A stretch of 64,000 nucleotides of DNA from Candidatus Bathyarchaeota archaeon. Its GTDB lineage: Archaea; Thermoproteota; Bathyarchaeia; Bathyarchaeales; DTEX01. The translations under genes were made by a program, and so were the position numbers. Location: positions 124,001 through 188,000 of the forward strand of contig JANXEA010000008.1 of assembly GCA_025059045.1 (NCBI GenBank), in the 5' to 3' direction. The notes under the pieces are model-generated. The model ran no database searches, was not told the origin of the DNA, and saw only the letters and a list, made by a program, of their open reading frames with translations. Shown in pieces: positions 8,853 to 17,865 of this stretch (its first letter is position 1; every line of letters starts with the position of its first letter).

Positions 8853-9161
8853 ATGGTGAAAAAAGCAAGGATAAAACTGACCAGCACCGACTACCGAAAA
8901 CTCGATGATATATGTAGAGAGCTTAAGACAATAGCGGAGAAGAGCGGGGTCAAAGCGAACGGCCCTGTTCATCTCCCCACAAAAAGGTTGAAGGTTCCCG
9001 TGATGAAATCTCCCTGCGGCGAGGGCTCAAAGACTTGGGATAAATGGGAACTTAGAATTCACAAGAGACTCATAGATGTTGAGGCTGAAGAAAGAGTTAT
9101 GAGACGGATAATGAGGATGAGGGTTCCGGAAGAAGTTTTTATCAGCATAGAACTGATTTAG
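8853..9161 (+). CDS. rps10: Small-subunit ribosomal protein S10
   Basis: The 102-residue protein matches archaeal S10 over its full length, including GPVHLPTKRLKVPVMKSPCG and KWELRIHKRLIDVEA. In many archaea this gene follows the EF-1alpha gene; here it stands alone, after its own apparent promoter. The following bases (to 9213) are T-rich and separate it from the convergent AN1/protease gene. Confidence 0.95.
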   Translation: MVKKARIKLTSTDYRKLDDICRELKTIAEKSGVKANGPVHLPTKRLKVPVMKSPCGEGSKTWDKWELRIHKRLIDVEAEERVMRRIMRMRVPEEVFISIELI

Positions 9162-9213
9162 AGTCATTTCATTTTTCTCAAAAATAATGACGACTGAATT
9201 CATATTTCACTCA

Positions 9214-10038
9214 TTATAGGATGATCTTCACGATCGCCAGAAATAAGAAGAGAGATGCTAGAAAAATTGACAGCCAAGCCTTTACATTCCAATGGTAGAT
9301 CTTGGCACCATCCATCATACCGAAGGGCAAAATATTTAGCAGAGCAAGCCATGCTCCGAGGAACGCGCCATTAAGAAGCGTAACCGCCAAATAATGATCT
9401 ACAATATAGAAGTGCATAATAAGCAATGTATAGGAGATCATGATTGTTGTGAAGGGACCGGCGAGAGAAACAAGGCCTACTATTCTTCTTGTGGCCGCTC
9501 CGATCATCACGACTGCGCCGGGCGAAATGAACTTTATTGGTATCGGCAGGATTGATATGATTGATAATAGCGTGCCTATACGATCCAGTCTGAACTCAGC
9601 CCACAATCCAAAGTATTTCGCGGTGATCTTATGCGCGAGCTCATGTGAAATAAACAAGAACGCGAATAATGAAACTGGAGCGACCAGTCTATCTAGGTTA
9701 TAAAAGAGAGTTTCGGCCCATTTCGAGGCGTTTACAAAAAGGGAAAGCCCTACGGCCATGACAATTATGGTTCCTAATAAAATATGAACAAGTTCAGTCG
9801 TGCTCGTCAGTCTTGGTCTCAAGAATTTGAAGGGGGTTAGAGAAGATACCTCTATTTCGCGAAAGCCCTGTTCGCCTCTACTTGGGGGTTTCTCTAACGA
9901 TAATTTACGTGATCTCACCCTAGATATTTCGGGACATGAATGCATCTCCGGTAACCTGTGGTCAGGGCAGAAATATCCACTGCAGAATGGACACTTAAAG
10001 GGAATAGCAACCTCTTTACCGCAGAAGTCGCATCTCAA
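9214..10038 (-). CDS. Membrane site-2-type metalloprotease with N-terminal AN1 zinc finger
   Basis: The 274-residue protein begins with an AN1-type zinc finger (residues 1-40: C3xxC6, C16xxC19, C24, H27, H33, C35). Several transmembrane helices follow. The third hydrophobic segment carries SHELAHK, the HExxH zinc motif of M50 proteases (H132, E133, H136), and a later helix carries NILPFGMMDG, the second M50 motif with its metal-binding aspartate. Site-2 proteases cut transmembrane segments, often to release regulators. The AN1 finger probably recruits the substrate or a ubiquitin-like partner; that is inference. Confidence 0.85.
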   Translation of the reverse strand: MRCDFCGKEVAIPFKCPFCSGYFCPDHRLPEMHSCPEISRVRSRKLSLEKPPSRGEQGFREIEVSSLTPFKFLRPRLTSTTELVHILLGTIIVMAVGLSLFVNASKWAETLFYNLDRLVAPVSLFAFLFISHELAHKITAKYFGLWAEFRLDRIGTLLSIISILPIPIKFISPGAVVMIGAATRRIVGLVSLAGPFTTIMISYTLLIMHFYIVDHYLAVTLLNGAFLGAWLALLNILPFGMMDGAKIYHWNVKAWLSIFLASLFLFLAIVKIIL

Positions 10039-10192
10039 TTAGCATCCAACCTGAATTTATTTTGCGTCTATCATGAGGACTATTATTTAAATAATAACTT
10101 AAAAGCCTAAATGGACATAATACCCTAAGTATCGTGAGGTAAAATTAAAATAAAAAGAAAAATGCAACGTTAACAGATCAGCCATGTTCGCA

Positions 10193-10299
10193 GCCGGGGT
10201 GGCCGAGTGGATTAAGGCGCAGGCCTTGAGAGAAAGATGCCAAAGATAGCCTGTGGCCCTTCGAGGGCCGCATGGGTTCGAATCCCATCCCCGGCGCCA
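10193..10299 (+). tRNA. tRNA-Ser(UGA) with a 17-base intron and encoded CCA
   Basis: The acceptor arms GCCGGGG (10193-10199) and CCCCGGC (10289-10295) pair perfectly. The D arm is GCC/GGC, the anticodon stem CAGGC/GCCTG, and the loop CTTGAG plus A after removal of about 17 bases (about 10224-10240) at the canonical 37/38 position. This gives anticodon TGA. A long variable arm (GCCCT-TCG-AGGGC), discriminator G and CCA at 10297-10299 support serine. The exact intron ends can shift by a base or two. Confidence 0.9.
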
Positions 10300-10622
10300 G
10301 CAACTCCGCCGCCATATACTCTCCTTTTAAGTCTGAGATGCTCAGTATGAAGAGCGAAATCTATGATTAATGAGAGAGACTATTAGGGTATCAACGACGA
10401 GACTTCGATAAGTCGCCCACAGCCTGTAGCCTTGATACAGCCCATTCTCTGCTACATCAGATTTCAACTCAGCCGGAGAAGCCATTTGGTATTCGTCCGC
10501 TACGAACATTTTTTTAAGCATTAAAAGTAAGCGGTGCGAGTTGTGGTCTAAAGGATTTTCATACCGCTAGTTCATGTACATAATTTTTTTAATTCATTAA
10601 TTATTGTTAATAGGAGAGTTAA
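10300..10622. other. Intergenic region before the M20 amidohydrolase gene
   Basis: These 323 bases lie between tRNA-Ser and the amidohydrolase gene. The last 60 bases are very AT-rich and end in AGGAGAGTTAA, a clear ribosome binding site for ATG 10623, so the promoter is probably here. I found no reading frame, RNA gene or repeat that I can support. Confidence 0.5.
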
Positions 10623-12068
10623 ATGGACCAGTATAAAGAATTTGTTTGCTCTTGGATAGATACTAATAAGGGCTCGATCATAAGGGTCAGCGACAAGATT
10701 TGGGAGCTCGCTGAGTTAGGACTAGCTGAGTTTAAATCATCAAGGATTCTGATCGAGCAGATGGAAAGACATGACTTCAAAGTTGATCAGGGGATTGCTG
10801 GGATGCCAACGGCCTTCTTGGCAGAGTGGGGAGAGGGTGAACCGATAATCGCCATATTAGGTGAGTATGATGCCTTGCCAGGTCTCTCCCAAGACAGAGT
10901 TCCAGTCAGGTCGCCCCTAGAGCCCGGAAAACCCGGTCACGGATGTGGCCACAATATTCATGGTGCAAGCGGTATGGCGGCTGCTATAGCGTTGAAGAAT
11001 GCAATGGACGAGTTTGGTCTGAAAGGAATTATAAGGTTTTATGGTTGCCCGGCTGAGGAGAACTTCAGCGGCAAGGTATTCATGGTGAGGGACGGCTACT
11101 TCAAAGATGTGGACGTTGCTCTAAGTCATCACCCTTCTTCAATGAATGCAGTCAGTCTAAAAAGCAGCTTATGCGTAAGTTCGGTTAAATTTCATTTCTA
11201 CGGTATGGCTGCACATGCAGCTGTCTCACCTGAGCAAGGTAGAAGCTCATTGGATGCGGTGGAGTTAATGAATATTGGAGTCAACTATCTTCGCGAACAC
11301 ATAATACAGGATGCTAGGATCCATTACATAATTCAAAGCGGCGGGGAGCAGCCAAACATTGTACCCGCATATGCACAGAGCTGGTATTACTTAAGGGCCC
11401 CAGAAATTGATCAACTAAAATTCATTTACAGCTGGGTCTTGGACATCGCTGAAGGGGCTGCAAAGATGACACGAACGCAATTAAGAGTGGAACCCCTAGG
11501 CGGACTATATAATTTAATTCCGAACAGGACCATAGCTGAAGTCATAGTCAAGAATATGAGGGAAATTGGTCTACCTCGTTACACAGACGAAGAAATGAGA
11601 ATCGCCGAAGAAGTCGCTAAGTCAATAAGCAGAGAAGTGAAGATTGAAGAGCTGAAGAAGTCCGGCCGTCCAGGGTGGGATAGACTGGTTGACAAGATCA
11701 TAGATGACGAAGTCCCAGATCCTTGGGGAGATGGAGAGTGGAGTCATGGAAGCACTGATGTCGGCGACGTGAGCTGGCAGGTACCAACAGTCGAGTTCAA
11801 CACTGCTGCATGGGTTCTAGGAACACCAGCCCATTCTTGGCAAGCCGTAGCACAGAGCGGCACTAGTTTGGGGCATAAATCCCTGATATTCGCAGCCAAG
11901 GTAATGGCTACAACCGCCTTAGACTTATTAAGCGACAATCATCTACTTGAACAGGCACGAATGGAACACAGCAAGAGATTAGGATCAAGAAATTATGAGT
12001 CACCTTTGCCAGAGTATGCAAAGCCACCGCTGGACTTCTGGCAAAAACTATATAATAAGAAGAGTTGA
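10623..12068 (+). CDS. M20 family amidohydrolase, AbgB-like
   Basis: The 481-residue protein has the M20 metallopeptidase layout: GEYDALPG, then HGCGHNIHG with metal-binding histidines, PAEENFSGK with the catalytic acid pair, and a lid domain after about residue 190 (FYGMAAHAAVSPEQGRSSLDAVELM). The C-terminal part contains GSTDVGDVSWQVP, typical of the AbgB (p-aminobenzoyl-glutamate hydrolase subunit B) group. These enzymes cleave amide bonds of acylated amino acids or related amides. The true substrate here is unknown. A strong GGAG ribosome binding site precedes the ATG. Confidence 0.85.
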   Translation: MDQYKEFVCSWIDTNKGSIIRVSDKIWELAELGLAEFKSSRILIEQMERHDFKVDQGIAGMPTAFLAEWGEGEPIIAILGEYDALPGLSQDRVPVRSPLEPGKPGHGCGHNIHGASGMAAAIALKNAMDEFGLKGIIRFYGCPAEENFSGKVFMVRDGYFKDVDVALSHHPSSMNAVSLKSSLCVSSVKFHFYGMAAHAAVSPEQGRSSLDAVELMNIGVNYLREHIIQDARIHYIIQSGGEQPNIVPAYAQSWYYLRAPEIDQLKFIYSWVLDIAEGAAKMTRTQLRVEPLGGLYNLIPNRTIAEVIVKNMREIGLPRYTDEEMRIAEEVAKSISREVKIEELKKSGRPGWDRLVDKIIDDEVPDPWGDGEWSHGSTDVGDVSWQVPTVEFNTAAWVLGTPAHSWQAVAQSGTSLGHKSLIFAAKVMATTALDLLSDNHLLEQARMEHSKRLGSRNYESPLPEYAKPPLDFWQKLYNKKS

Positions 12069-12179
12069 GAAGGGGTTACCATTAACGCCTATATCAATAA
12101 TTTTCGAGTTTCTCCACTACCCTGCCAACAACACATCGAATTTAAGTAATCAGCGTCCCCCATTGCCAGACCTTATAAA

Positions 12180-12380
12180 CTATTTATGCAATAAGAGAAA
12201 CCTTCGGATTGATCTGTCATATGTTCTCTCGATTTCCTGCGGGAAGAAGCAAGCCGGCAGCTCGCCATGAGTTCGATGATTTCTTATGCATTCACAGCAT
12301 TTCCCCTTTATGTCGCATGGATAAGTGCAGATGCAATTCCGAAGGTTAACCTCTATATTTGGGCATTCCCTTCTGCCCAT
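12180..12380 (-). CDS. DUF6485 family small cysteine-rich protein
   Basis: The 66-residue protein carries the arrangement known from DUF6485: ECPNIE, then CICTYPC, KGKCCECIRNHR, GELPACFFP and ERTYDRSI. The seven cysteines suggest a metal-binding fold. Function is unknown. A GGGAGG element lies upstream of the ATG at 12380. It stands alone between convergent neighbours, in what would otherwise look like a 420-base gap. Confidence 0.8.
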   Translation of the reverse strand: MGRRECPNIEVNLRNCICTYPCDIKGKCCECIRNHRTHGELPACFFPQEIERTYDRSIRRFLLLHK

Positions 12381-12490
12381 CTTTCTTCAATCCTCCCAAA
12401 TCTTCTCTTCGCTTGGACCAAGATAACTTTTTGGGAAACTCCCGCCGCTTAATCTACTCTAAGAATATTGCTCCTACCCCCATTTTAAAA

Positions 12491-13543
12491 TTACATCCAA
12501 GGATCAATAATAACTTTTAGAGCATTAGATCCTCTATCCTCGAGCATCTTAAAAGCCTCTTCAATCTTTTCTAGTGGAAACTTGTGCGTTATAAACTTCC
12601 TAACATTCACTTTTCTTGAAGCAATTAAGTCAATGGCCTCAAGATATTGCCGTCTATTGGATGCATTCGCGCCATGTATATGAAGTTCATTGTAATGAAT
12701 AAGATTTGAATCAATCTGCACGTACGGATCATCTTTTGAGACACCTGCAAAGTAACTTATATCCGCATCTACAGCTGCCATTTCCAGAGCCATTTTTTGA
12801 ACATCTTTATCTGATGTCGCGCATATGATTACATCCGCGCCTACCCCATCCGTCAACTCAAGCACTTTTTCCACCGGGTCTTCTTTGCTAGCGTCCACAA
12901 AGAAGTCAGCCTGCAGCCCAATTTTCTTAGCCAATATGAGACGCGGGGATGATCTGTTCACGAGGATTACCCTGGCTCCCAAATGCTTTGCATATTCTGT
13001 ATGAAGCATGCCGATTATGCCTGCTCCTATTATGACGACTACAAAGTTTTTAGTGCGCTTTTTGAATGGATGCCAGCCATTAATTACGCAGGAGAGGGGC
13101 TCGACAATACACGCCTCGTCAAATGACACATGCTCAGGAATCTTTAGAACGCATCCTTGCCGAACAGCTTCTTTCGGCACTAGAAGGAATTGGGCAAAGC
13201 CTCCATTATACTGGTAGCCTATTGCCTTATACTTATTCCTACATCTATTCTCCTCACCATTTCTACACGCATCGCATTTTCCACAGCCTATCACCGTTTC
13301 TATCGCTACCTTTTCGCCTCTGAAATAACCGGACACACCATTTCCGACTTCTTCTATGACCCCAGAAATCTCGTGACCGGTGATTGGCACATCTATTCTT
13401 TTTTCGCCGCGAAATATGCGTAAGTCTGTTCCGCAGATTGCGCAAGACTTAACCTTTACCAGTATCTCCCCTTGCCCACATTTGGGATTATCAGTTTCTT
13501 GGATCTCAAAACGTTCTTTTCCGACAAGTACTGCTGCTTTCAT
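12491..13543 (-). CDS. Zinc-dependent medium-chain alcohol (polyol/threonine-type) dehydrogenase
   Basis: The 350-residue MDR protein has the catalytic zinc site (CAICGTDLRIF, GHEISGVIEEVG), four structural-zinc cysteines (CGKCDACRNGEENRC), and a nucleotide fold (VVIIGAGIIGMLH). It resembles sorbitol and threonine dehydrogenases, oxidising a secondary alcohol with NAD(P). In this setting a sugar, sugar alcohol or sugar acid is the likely substrate, but specificity cannot be read from the sequence. It is divergent from the E2 gene. Confidence 0.85.
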   Translation of the reverse strand: MKAAVLVGKERFEIQETDNPKCGQGEILVKVKSCAICGTDLRIFRGEKRIDVPITGHEISGVIEEVGNGVSGYFRGEKVAIETVIGCGKCDACRNGEENRCRNKYKAIGYQYNGGFAQFLLVPKEAVRQGCVLKIPEHVSFDEACIVEPLSCVINGWHPFKKRTKNFVVVIIGAGIIGMLHTEYAKHLGARVILVNRSSPRLILAKKIGLQADFFVDASKEDPVEKVLELTDGVGADVIICATSDKDVQKMALEMAAVDADISYFAGVSKDDPYVQIDSNLIHYNELHIHGANASNRRQYLEAIDLIASRKVNVRKFITHKFPLEKIEEAFKMLEDRGSNALKVIIDPWM

Positions 13544-13680
13544 ACTGCCTCACAACGAAACTACATGCCAATATGGAGAAAAAGTTTTCTATTGGTTTAA
13601 CATTCGTTTCAAGGCAGGAATCAAAGTTAAAAGATGCCTAAAAAATTTGATTGGATGAGGTTCGGAGGAGAAATGCTAGA

Positions 13681-14892
13681 ATGGTCGTCGAGGTCATAAT
13701 GCCAAAGATGGGCCAGACTATGGAAAAGGGTAAAATCGTTAAGTGGCTTAAGAAAGAGGGAGAAAGAGTTGAGAAGGGAGAACCTCTACTAGAGATAGAG
13801 ACTGACAAGACAACAATAGAGGTTGAGGCGAGAGCTTCAGGCATACTTAAGAAGATATTGGCCAGAGAGGGAGAAGAGCTGCCAATAGCGACGACCATCG
13901 CCTATATAGGTGGAGAGGATGAGCCTCTACCTGAAGGTGTTGGGGGAATAACCAACTTAGCGACAGCCCAACTAACTGCAGAAGCTTTCAGAGAGCAGCC
14001 TAAAGTAGGGGATGAAGGGAGAATTAAGGTTTCTCCTCTCGCAAGGAAAATCGCGGAGGAAAAAGGTGTCGACTTAACAAATGTTAAGGGAACAGGTCCC
14101 GATGGAAGAATAACTAAGGAGGATGTCCTAGCATATTTGGCAAGCATGACTGCCCCGCCAGTTTCGATTGAAAAGGCGCCGGCGGCACCGTCGTCGGAAT
14201 ATCAATTATTGCCCATGTCAAGCATGCGTAAAGCAATCGCCAGGAAGATGACGGAAAGCAAAATGCATGTCCCACATTTCTATGTTAGTGTCGAGATAGA
14301 TATGACCGAAGCCGCTAAGCTTAGAGACAATCTCATGCCAATGTTTGAAGCTAAAGCCGGAACCAGGTTATCCTTCACCCACATGATCATAAAAGCTGTG
14401 GCCATGGCTCTCAAAGAGTATCCGCAACTTAACTCCACGATTAATGGAGAAAACATAAAGATCTGGCGTGAAATAAACATAGGTATAGCCGTAAGCCTAG
14501 ATGATGGACTATTGGTGCCAGTGTTAAGAGGAGCTGACAAGATGGATCTCTTTAAGATATCTCAAGAGGCTGATAGGCTTATTACGCGGGCAAGGGAGAA
14601 GAAATTACGAGAAGAAGAATTCTCAGGAGGAACATTCACCATATCAAACATGGGAACATTAGGAGTTGAGTCTTTCATCGCCATAATTAATATTCCCGAA
14701 ACAGCGATCCTAGCTACGGGAAGGATCTCAGATAAACCAGTTGTTTTGAACGGTCAGATAGCGATAAGAAAAATAATGAACGCCACCTTATCCGTGGACC
14801 ATCGGGTTGTCGATGGAGCAGTCGCTGCCAAATTCCTTAACAGAATAAAGCAGATTTTAGAGGCCCCGTATAATCTATTAATCCCTGGATAG
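13681..14892 (+). CDS. 2-oxoacid dehydrogenase E2 (lipoyl acyltransferase), without neighbouring E1/E3
   Basis: From ATG 13681 the protein has about 403 residues. It has one lipoyl domain with the modified lysine in ETDKTTIEV, an E3/E1-binding domain (VSPLARKIAEEKGVDL, GTGPDGRITKEDV), and a catalytic acyltransferase domain ending in the active-site motif DHRVVDGA. The upstream frame from TTG 13651 is less likely because GGAGGAG at about 13664-13670 is correctly placed for 13681. E2 forms the core of pyruvate or branched-chain 2-oxoacid complexes, but no E1, E3 or lipoate-ligase gene is present in the window. Confidence 0.9.
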   Translation: MVVEVIMPKMGQTMEKGKIVKWLKKEGERVEKGEPLLEIETDKTTIEVEARASGILKKILAREGEELPIATTIAYIGGEDEPLPEGVGGITNLATAQLTAEAFREQPKVGDEGRIKVSPLARKIAEEKGVDLTNVKGTGPDGRITKEDVLAYLASMTAPPVSIEKAPAAPSSEYQLLPMSSMRKAIARKMTESKMHVPHFYVSVEIDMTEAAKLRDNLMPMFEAKAGTRLSFTHMIIKAVAMALKEYPQLNSTINGENIKIWREINIGIAVSLDDGLLVPVLRGADKMDLFKISQEADRLITRAREKKLREEEFSGGTFTISNMGTLGVESFIAIINIPETAILATGRISDKPVVLNGQIAIRKIMNATLSVDHRVVDGAVAAKFLNRIKQILEAPYNLLIPG

Positions 14893-14958
14893 AAGGTACG
14901 GTCTTTGAGCATAGATAAATAGAGCGTTGCACAGTGCCGACTGTTCATATTTTTTATT

Positions 14959-15933
14959 TTAACCTACTTCGATGAAGACACCCATTCGCCTCAAGAACTT
15001 CTCCAGCTCATCTTTTCGGGGCATAGCTGTTATTGCCCCTCTTCTCGTCACTATTAAAGCTCCAATAGCGTTCGCCACTGTAATGCACTCTTCCAATCTC
15101 CATCCCCTGCATAAACCTACAATGAGCCCCGCGTTCCAACCATCACCAGCCCCAGTTGTATCCACCACCCTAACTTTAAAAGCTGGAGCTGAAACCTCTT
15201 CGCCATCTTTGCTCATTATAAGCGATCCTCTTGAACCCATCTTTATTCCCGCTACTTCAACTCCAAATTCTAACACTTTTTTCGCCGCTTCATGAGGGTC
15301 ATTTGTCCCAAACATAAATTCGGCCTCATCAATCGAAAATGCCGCTATATCACATGACCTAAGGATCTTCGTATACACTCTTCTAATCGATGAGATAGAG
15401 TCCCAGACATCAATTCTCAATGTCGGATCGAATGACACCTTTACACCAGCTCTTTTAGCATACTCCACAGCCTTTAAAACAGCTCTTCTAGACGGATTCC
15501 GAGACAGAGAAAAACCAGAAGTATGCAGAATCTTAGCCCCGGCAATATACTTCGGATCGATATCTTCCGGAGATAACATACTATCAGCCGTTCTACCAAC
15601 CCATGGTTCCCTATAAAAAATGAAGCTTCGTTCACCTGTGAGAGGCTCATTCATAACAAAAGCGAGAGTTGTTCTTCTTCCCTTCTTTATCTTAACCTGC
15701 GACGTATCTACGCCATTACGCTGAAACTCTTTTATTATATAATCTCCAAACGGGTCCTCTCCAACAGCGGTTATTGCACCAGCAGATAAGTTGAGCTTGG
15801 ACACCCCTACTATAGTGTTCATCGGAGCCCCGCCAAAGCATCTCTCGAAAATCGCTGCTTTTGTTAAGGGTCCAGGTTTTGCCGAGACTAAGTCTACTAC
15901 ACTCTCTCCAATTCCGATTACATCGACACTCAT
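14959..15933 (-). CDS. PfkB family carbohydrate kinase
   Basis: The protein has about 325 residues and the ribokinase fold: an N-terminal GIGESVVDLV and CFGGAPMNTIVGVSKL substrate region, and the ATP/anion-hole signature DTTGAGDGWNAG near the C terminus with catalytic aspartate GAGD. The usual GDAF is GDGW here. Relatives phosphorylate fructose, ketodeoxygluconate or ribose; I cannot choose. I prefer ATG 15933 over TTG 15948 because a GGAGG site lies seven bases before it. It sits beside oxidoreductases and upstream of a glycan island, suggesting a sugar-catabolic role. Confidence 0.85.
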   Translation of the reverse strand: MSVDVIGIGESVVDLVSAKPGPLTKAAIFERCFGGAPMNTIVGVSKLNLSAGAITAVGEDPFGDYIIKEFQRNGVDTSQVKIKKGRRTTLAFVMNEPLTGERSFIFYREPWVGRTADSMLSPEDIDPKYIAGAKILHTSGFSLSRNPSRRAVLKAVEYAKRAGVKVSFDPTLRIDVWDSISSIRRVYTKILRSCDIAAFSIDEAEFMFGTNDPHEAAKKVLEFGVEVAGIKMGSRGSLIMSKDGEEVSAPAFKVRVVDTTGAGDGWNAGLIVGLCRGWRLEECITVANAIGALIVTRRGAITAMPRKDELEKFLRRMGVFIEVG

Positions 15934-16085
15934 TTGGTTCCTCCACAAATTTCTCGGCAGGAATAGTTTTGCAGCATCATATAATACAATACTTGCATAA
16001 TAATTTCAGTCTTTTTTAAGTGGAGACCGAAATGAGATTAAGCTGCCAAGGGTGATGGGATAACATAAGACAACAAAAATTTTGT

Positions 16086-17150
16086 CTAGGATGAAGCAAG
16101 AAGCATATGTGCTTCCTTAAGCATTCTTGGAACATCTAGGCTGTATGGACATTTCTCCACACATTTTCCACATTGGACACACGCATCCGCCTTCACCTCC
16201 ATATGCCTGTACCTACCTCTAGCCCAGTCTCTTAATCCATAATTCTTGAAGTAAGCTAGTTGACGAAGGATTATTGGAATACGTATCTTCTGCGGGCAAG
16301 GTTGGCAGTATCCGCAACCGCGGCAAAAGCTCTTGCCAAGCGACTCCGCAGCTTTGACAAGTTCATTCCTCTCTTCTTCAGTCATCTTGGAGAAGGTTTC
16401 ACCTACCCTAACGTTCTCTTCAACCTCGGATATGCTCATCATTCCGGGGATAGCTATGCTTACCGCGTCGTTTGATAATACAAACCTGAGTGCATTCTCC
16501 GCTGTAATTGGAATTTTTGAGTACGATCTTAGCTCGGGTGGAGGATTTGCTAGGATTCCGCCTGCAAGAGGCTTCATTGCGATTACGCCAACATCCAAAC
16601 TCTTCGCTAGAGGCAGGATCTTTTCGTCAACAAGCTCATCATTCAAAATGTTATATGAGACCATTATTACCTCGAAGATGCCGGATCTTATTCCTCTTTC
16701 CATCGTCTCGTGAAAGCGGTGACAACTGAAGCCAATATGTCCTATCACACCATCTTTCTTGGCCTCTACAAGGGCTTCCATTGCCCCACCAGGACCCATA
16801 ACCTTCTGATAGTCCGACTCGTATCTGAGGTTATGGCAAAGGTAAAGATCTATATAGTCTGTGCGTAATAGTTTAAGACTTTCATGAATATCTTTTCTCA
16901 TATTTTCAGCAGTTGTTGCTGTACTCTTAGTTGAAATGTAAAACTCCTCTCTTCTTTCACTCACAGCCTCTCCAATCTTCTCTTCGCTGTCACCGTATGC
17001 TCTAGCCGTGTCGATAAAGTTGACCCCAAGGTCCAGAGCTCTATTCAATACCTTGCTACTTGTCGCTTTATCTATTAACGGCAGTTTGATGGCGCCGAAG
17101 CCTATTATTGAAACCTCAAGTCCAGTCCGCCCCAGCCTTCTCTTAATCAT
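16086..17150 (-). CDS. Aldo/keto reductase with C-terminal ferredoxin-like 4Fe-4S domain
   Basis: The 354-residue protein has an aldo/keto reductase barrel (GRTGLEVSIIGFGAIKLP, FIDTARAYGDSEEKIG, TDYIDLYLCHN) covering about 280 residues, then cysteine motifs CRGCGYCQPC and CVQCGKCVEKCP that should hold iron-sulfur clusters. This fusion is common in anaerobic archaea and bacteria and probably couples carbonyl reduction to ferredoxin. It overlaps the upstream membrane-protein gene by four bases, so the two are cotranscribed. Confidence 0.88.
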   Translation of the reverse strand: MIKRRLGRTGLEVSIIGFGAIKLPLIDKATSSKVLNRALDLGVNFIDTARAYGDSEEKIGEAVSERREEFYISTKSTATTAENMRKDIHESLKLLRTDYIDLYLCHNLRYESDYQKVMGPGGAMEALVEAKKDGVIGHIGFSCHRFHETMERGIRSGIFEVIMVSYNILNDELVDEKILPLAKSLDVGVIAMKPLAGGILANPPPELRSYSKIPITAENALRFVLSNDAVSIAIPGMMSISEVEENVRVGETFSKMTEEERNELVKAAESLGKSFCRGCGYCQPCPQKIRIPIILRQLAYFKNYGLRDWARGRYRHMEVKADACVQCGKCVEKCPYSLDVPRMLKEAHMLLASS

Positions 17151-17791
17151 TCATCATCCTCGCCTTTCTGTGATGATTTAACCTTGAAAATCTTGTCTAA
17201 ATAGTCATGAAAGAAGAACCATATTGCAAATACGCCCACCGCTAATCCCACTCCAATTGATAAGCCAAGCGTCAATGCACCCTTCACCTGATCGCTTAAT
17301 GCGGTAATATCAATGAGCATTGCTGTTATAAGAAGCAAGACTATGAGCATTGCATAGCTTCTAAGGCGGGTTTCAACTTTTACACGACCAATCAGCAGGT
17401 CAAATATAGCGAAAATGATGATGGCAATTATCACTATACTTGCGACACGTACACCGTAATAGAGGGCATCGGCCACAATTTCCATATATCTTTGTTCTAA
17501 GAAGAGATTTGCAATACTCAGGAATGCTATCAATCCAAGACCTAGATCAGCTAAAAATATTATGACGTTCTCCAATGAGAAAGGGAGGGGGATAAACTGT
17601 TTCACTATTATTTCTAACCTTGCAACTCTCATCAACCTTTTTAAAAAGAGGTTCAATACTTTAACCACGACAAGCGTAAGTGATACCATAATTATGGCTA
17701 TTAATATCTTCGGCAAAAGGCCAATAATTTCTGTTGAGATCTGCATGAATAATTTATTCAATATATCAAAGACCGTTTCCTCTTGCAACAC
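17147..17791 (-). CDS. Membrane protein with conserved TM helices (MscS-transmembrane-like), no beta domain
   Basis: The 214-residue protein has about five hydrophobic helices, for example LLPKILIAIIMVSLTLVV and SIVIIAIIIFAIFDLLIG. It resembles the membrane part of small mechanosensitive-channel-like proteins but lacks the soluble MscS beta domain, so channel function is uncertain. The start is a GTG. The stop overlaps the aldo/keto reductase start by four bases. The charged tail (KSSQKGEDDE) is probably cytoplasmic. Confidence 0.6.
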   Translation of the reverse strand: MLQEETVFDILNKLFMQISTEIIGLLPKILIAIIMVSLTLVVVKVLNLFLKRLMRVARLEIIVKQFIPLPFSLENVIIFLADLGLGLIAFLSIANLFLEQRYMEIVADALYYGVRVASIVIIAIIIFAIFDLLIGRVKVETRLRSYAMLIVLLLITAMLIDITALSDQVKGALTLGLSIGVGLAVGVFAIWFFFHDYLDKIFKVKSSQKGEDDE

Positions 17792-17865
17792 CCAAAGCCT
17801 CTTTTTGAAAAAAGACGCGTCTCCATTGATAAATCTTGCTTATAATCCCTCAGCCAGCAAAGTTT

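Noticed and set aside
10300-10622. Possible C/D-box guide RNA
   Set aside because: Single CTGA and ATGA-like words occur, but no correctly spaced C, D', C' and D boxes.
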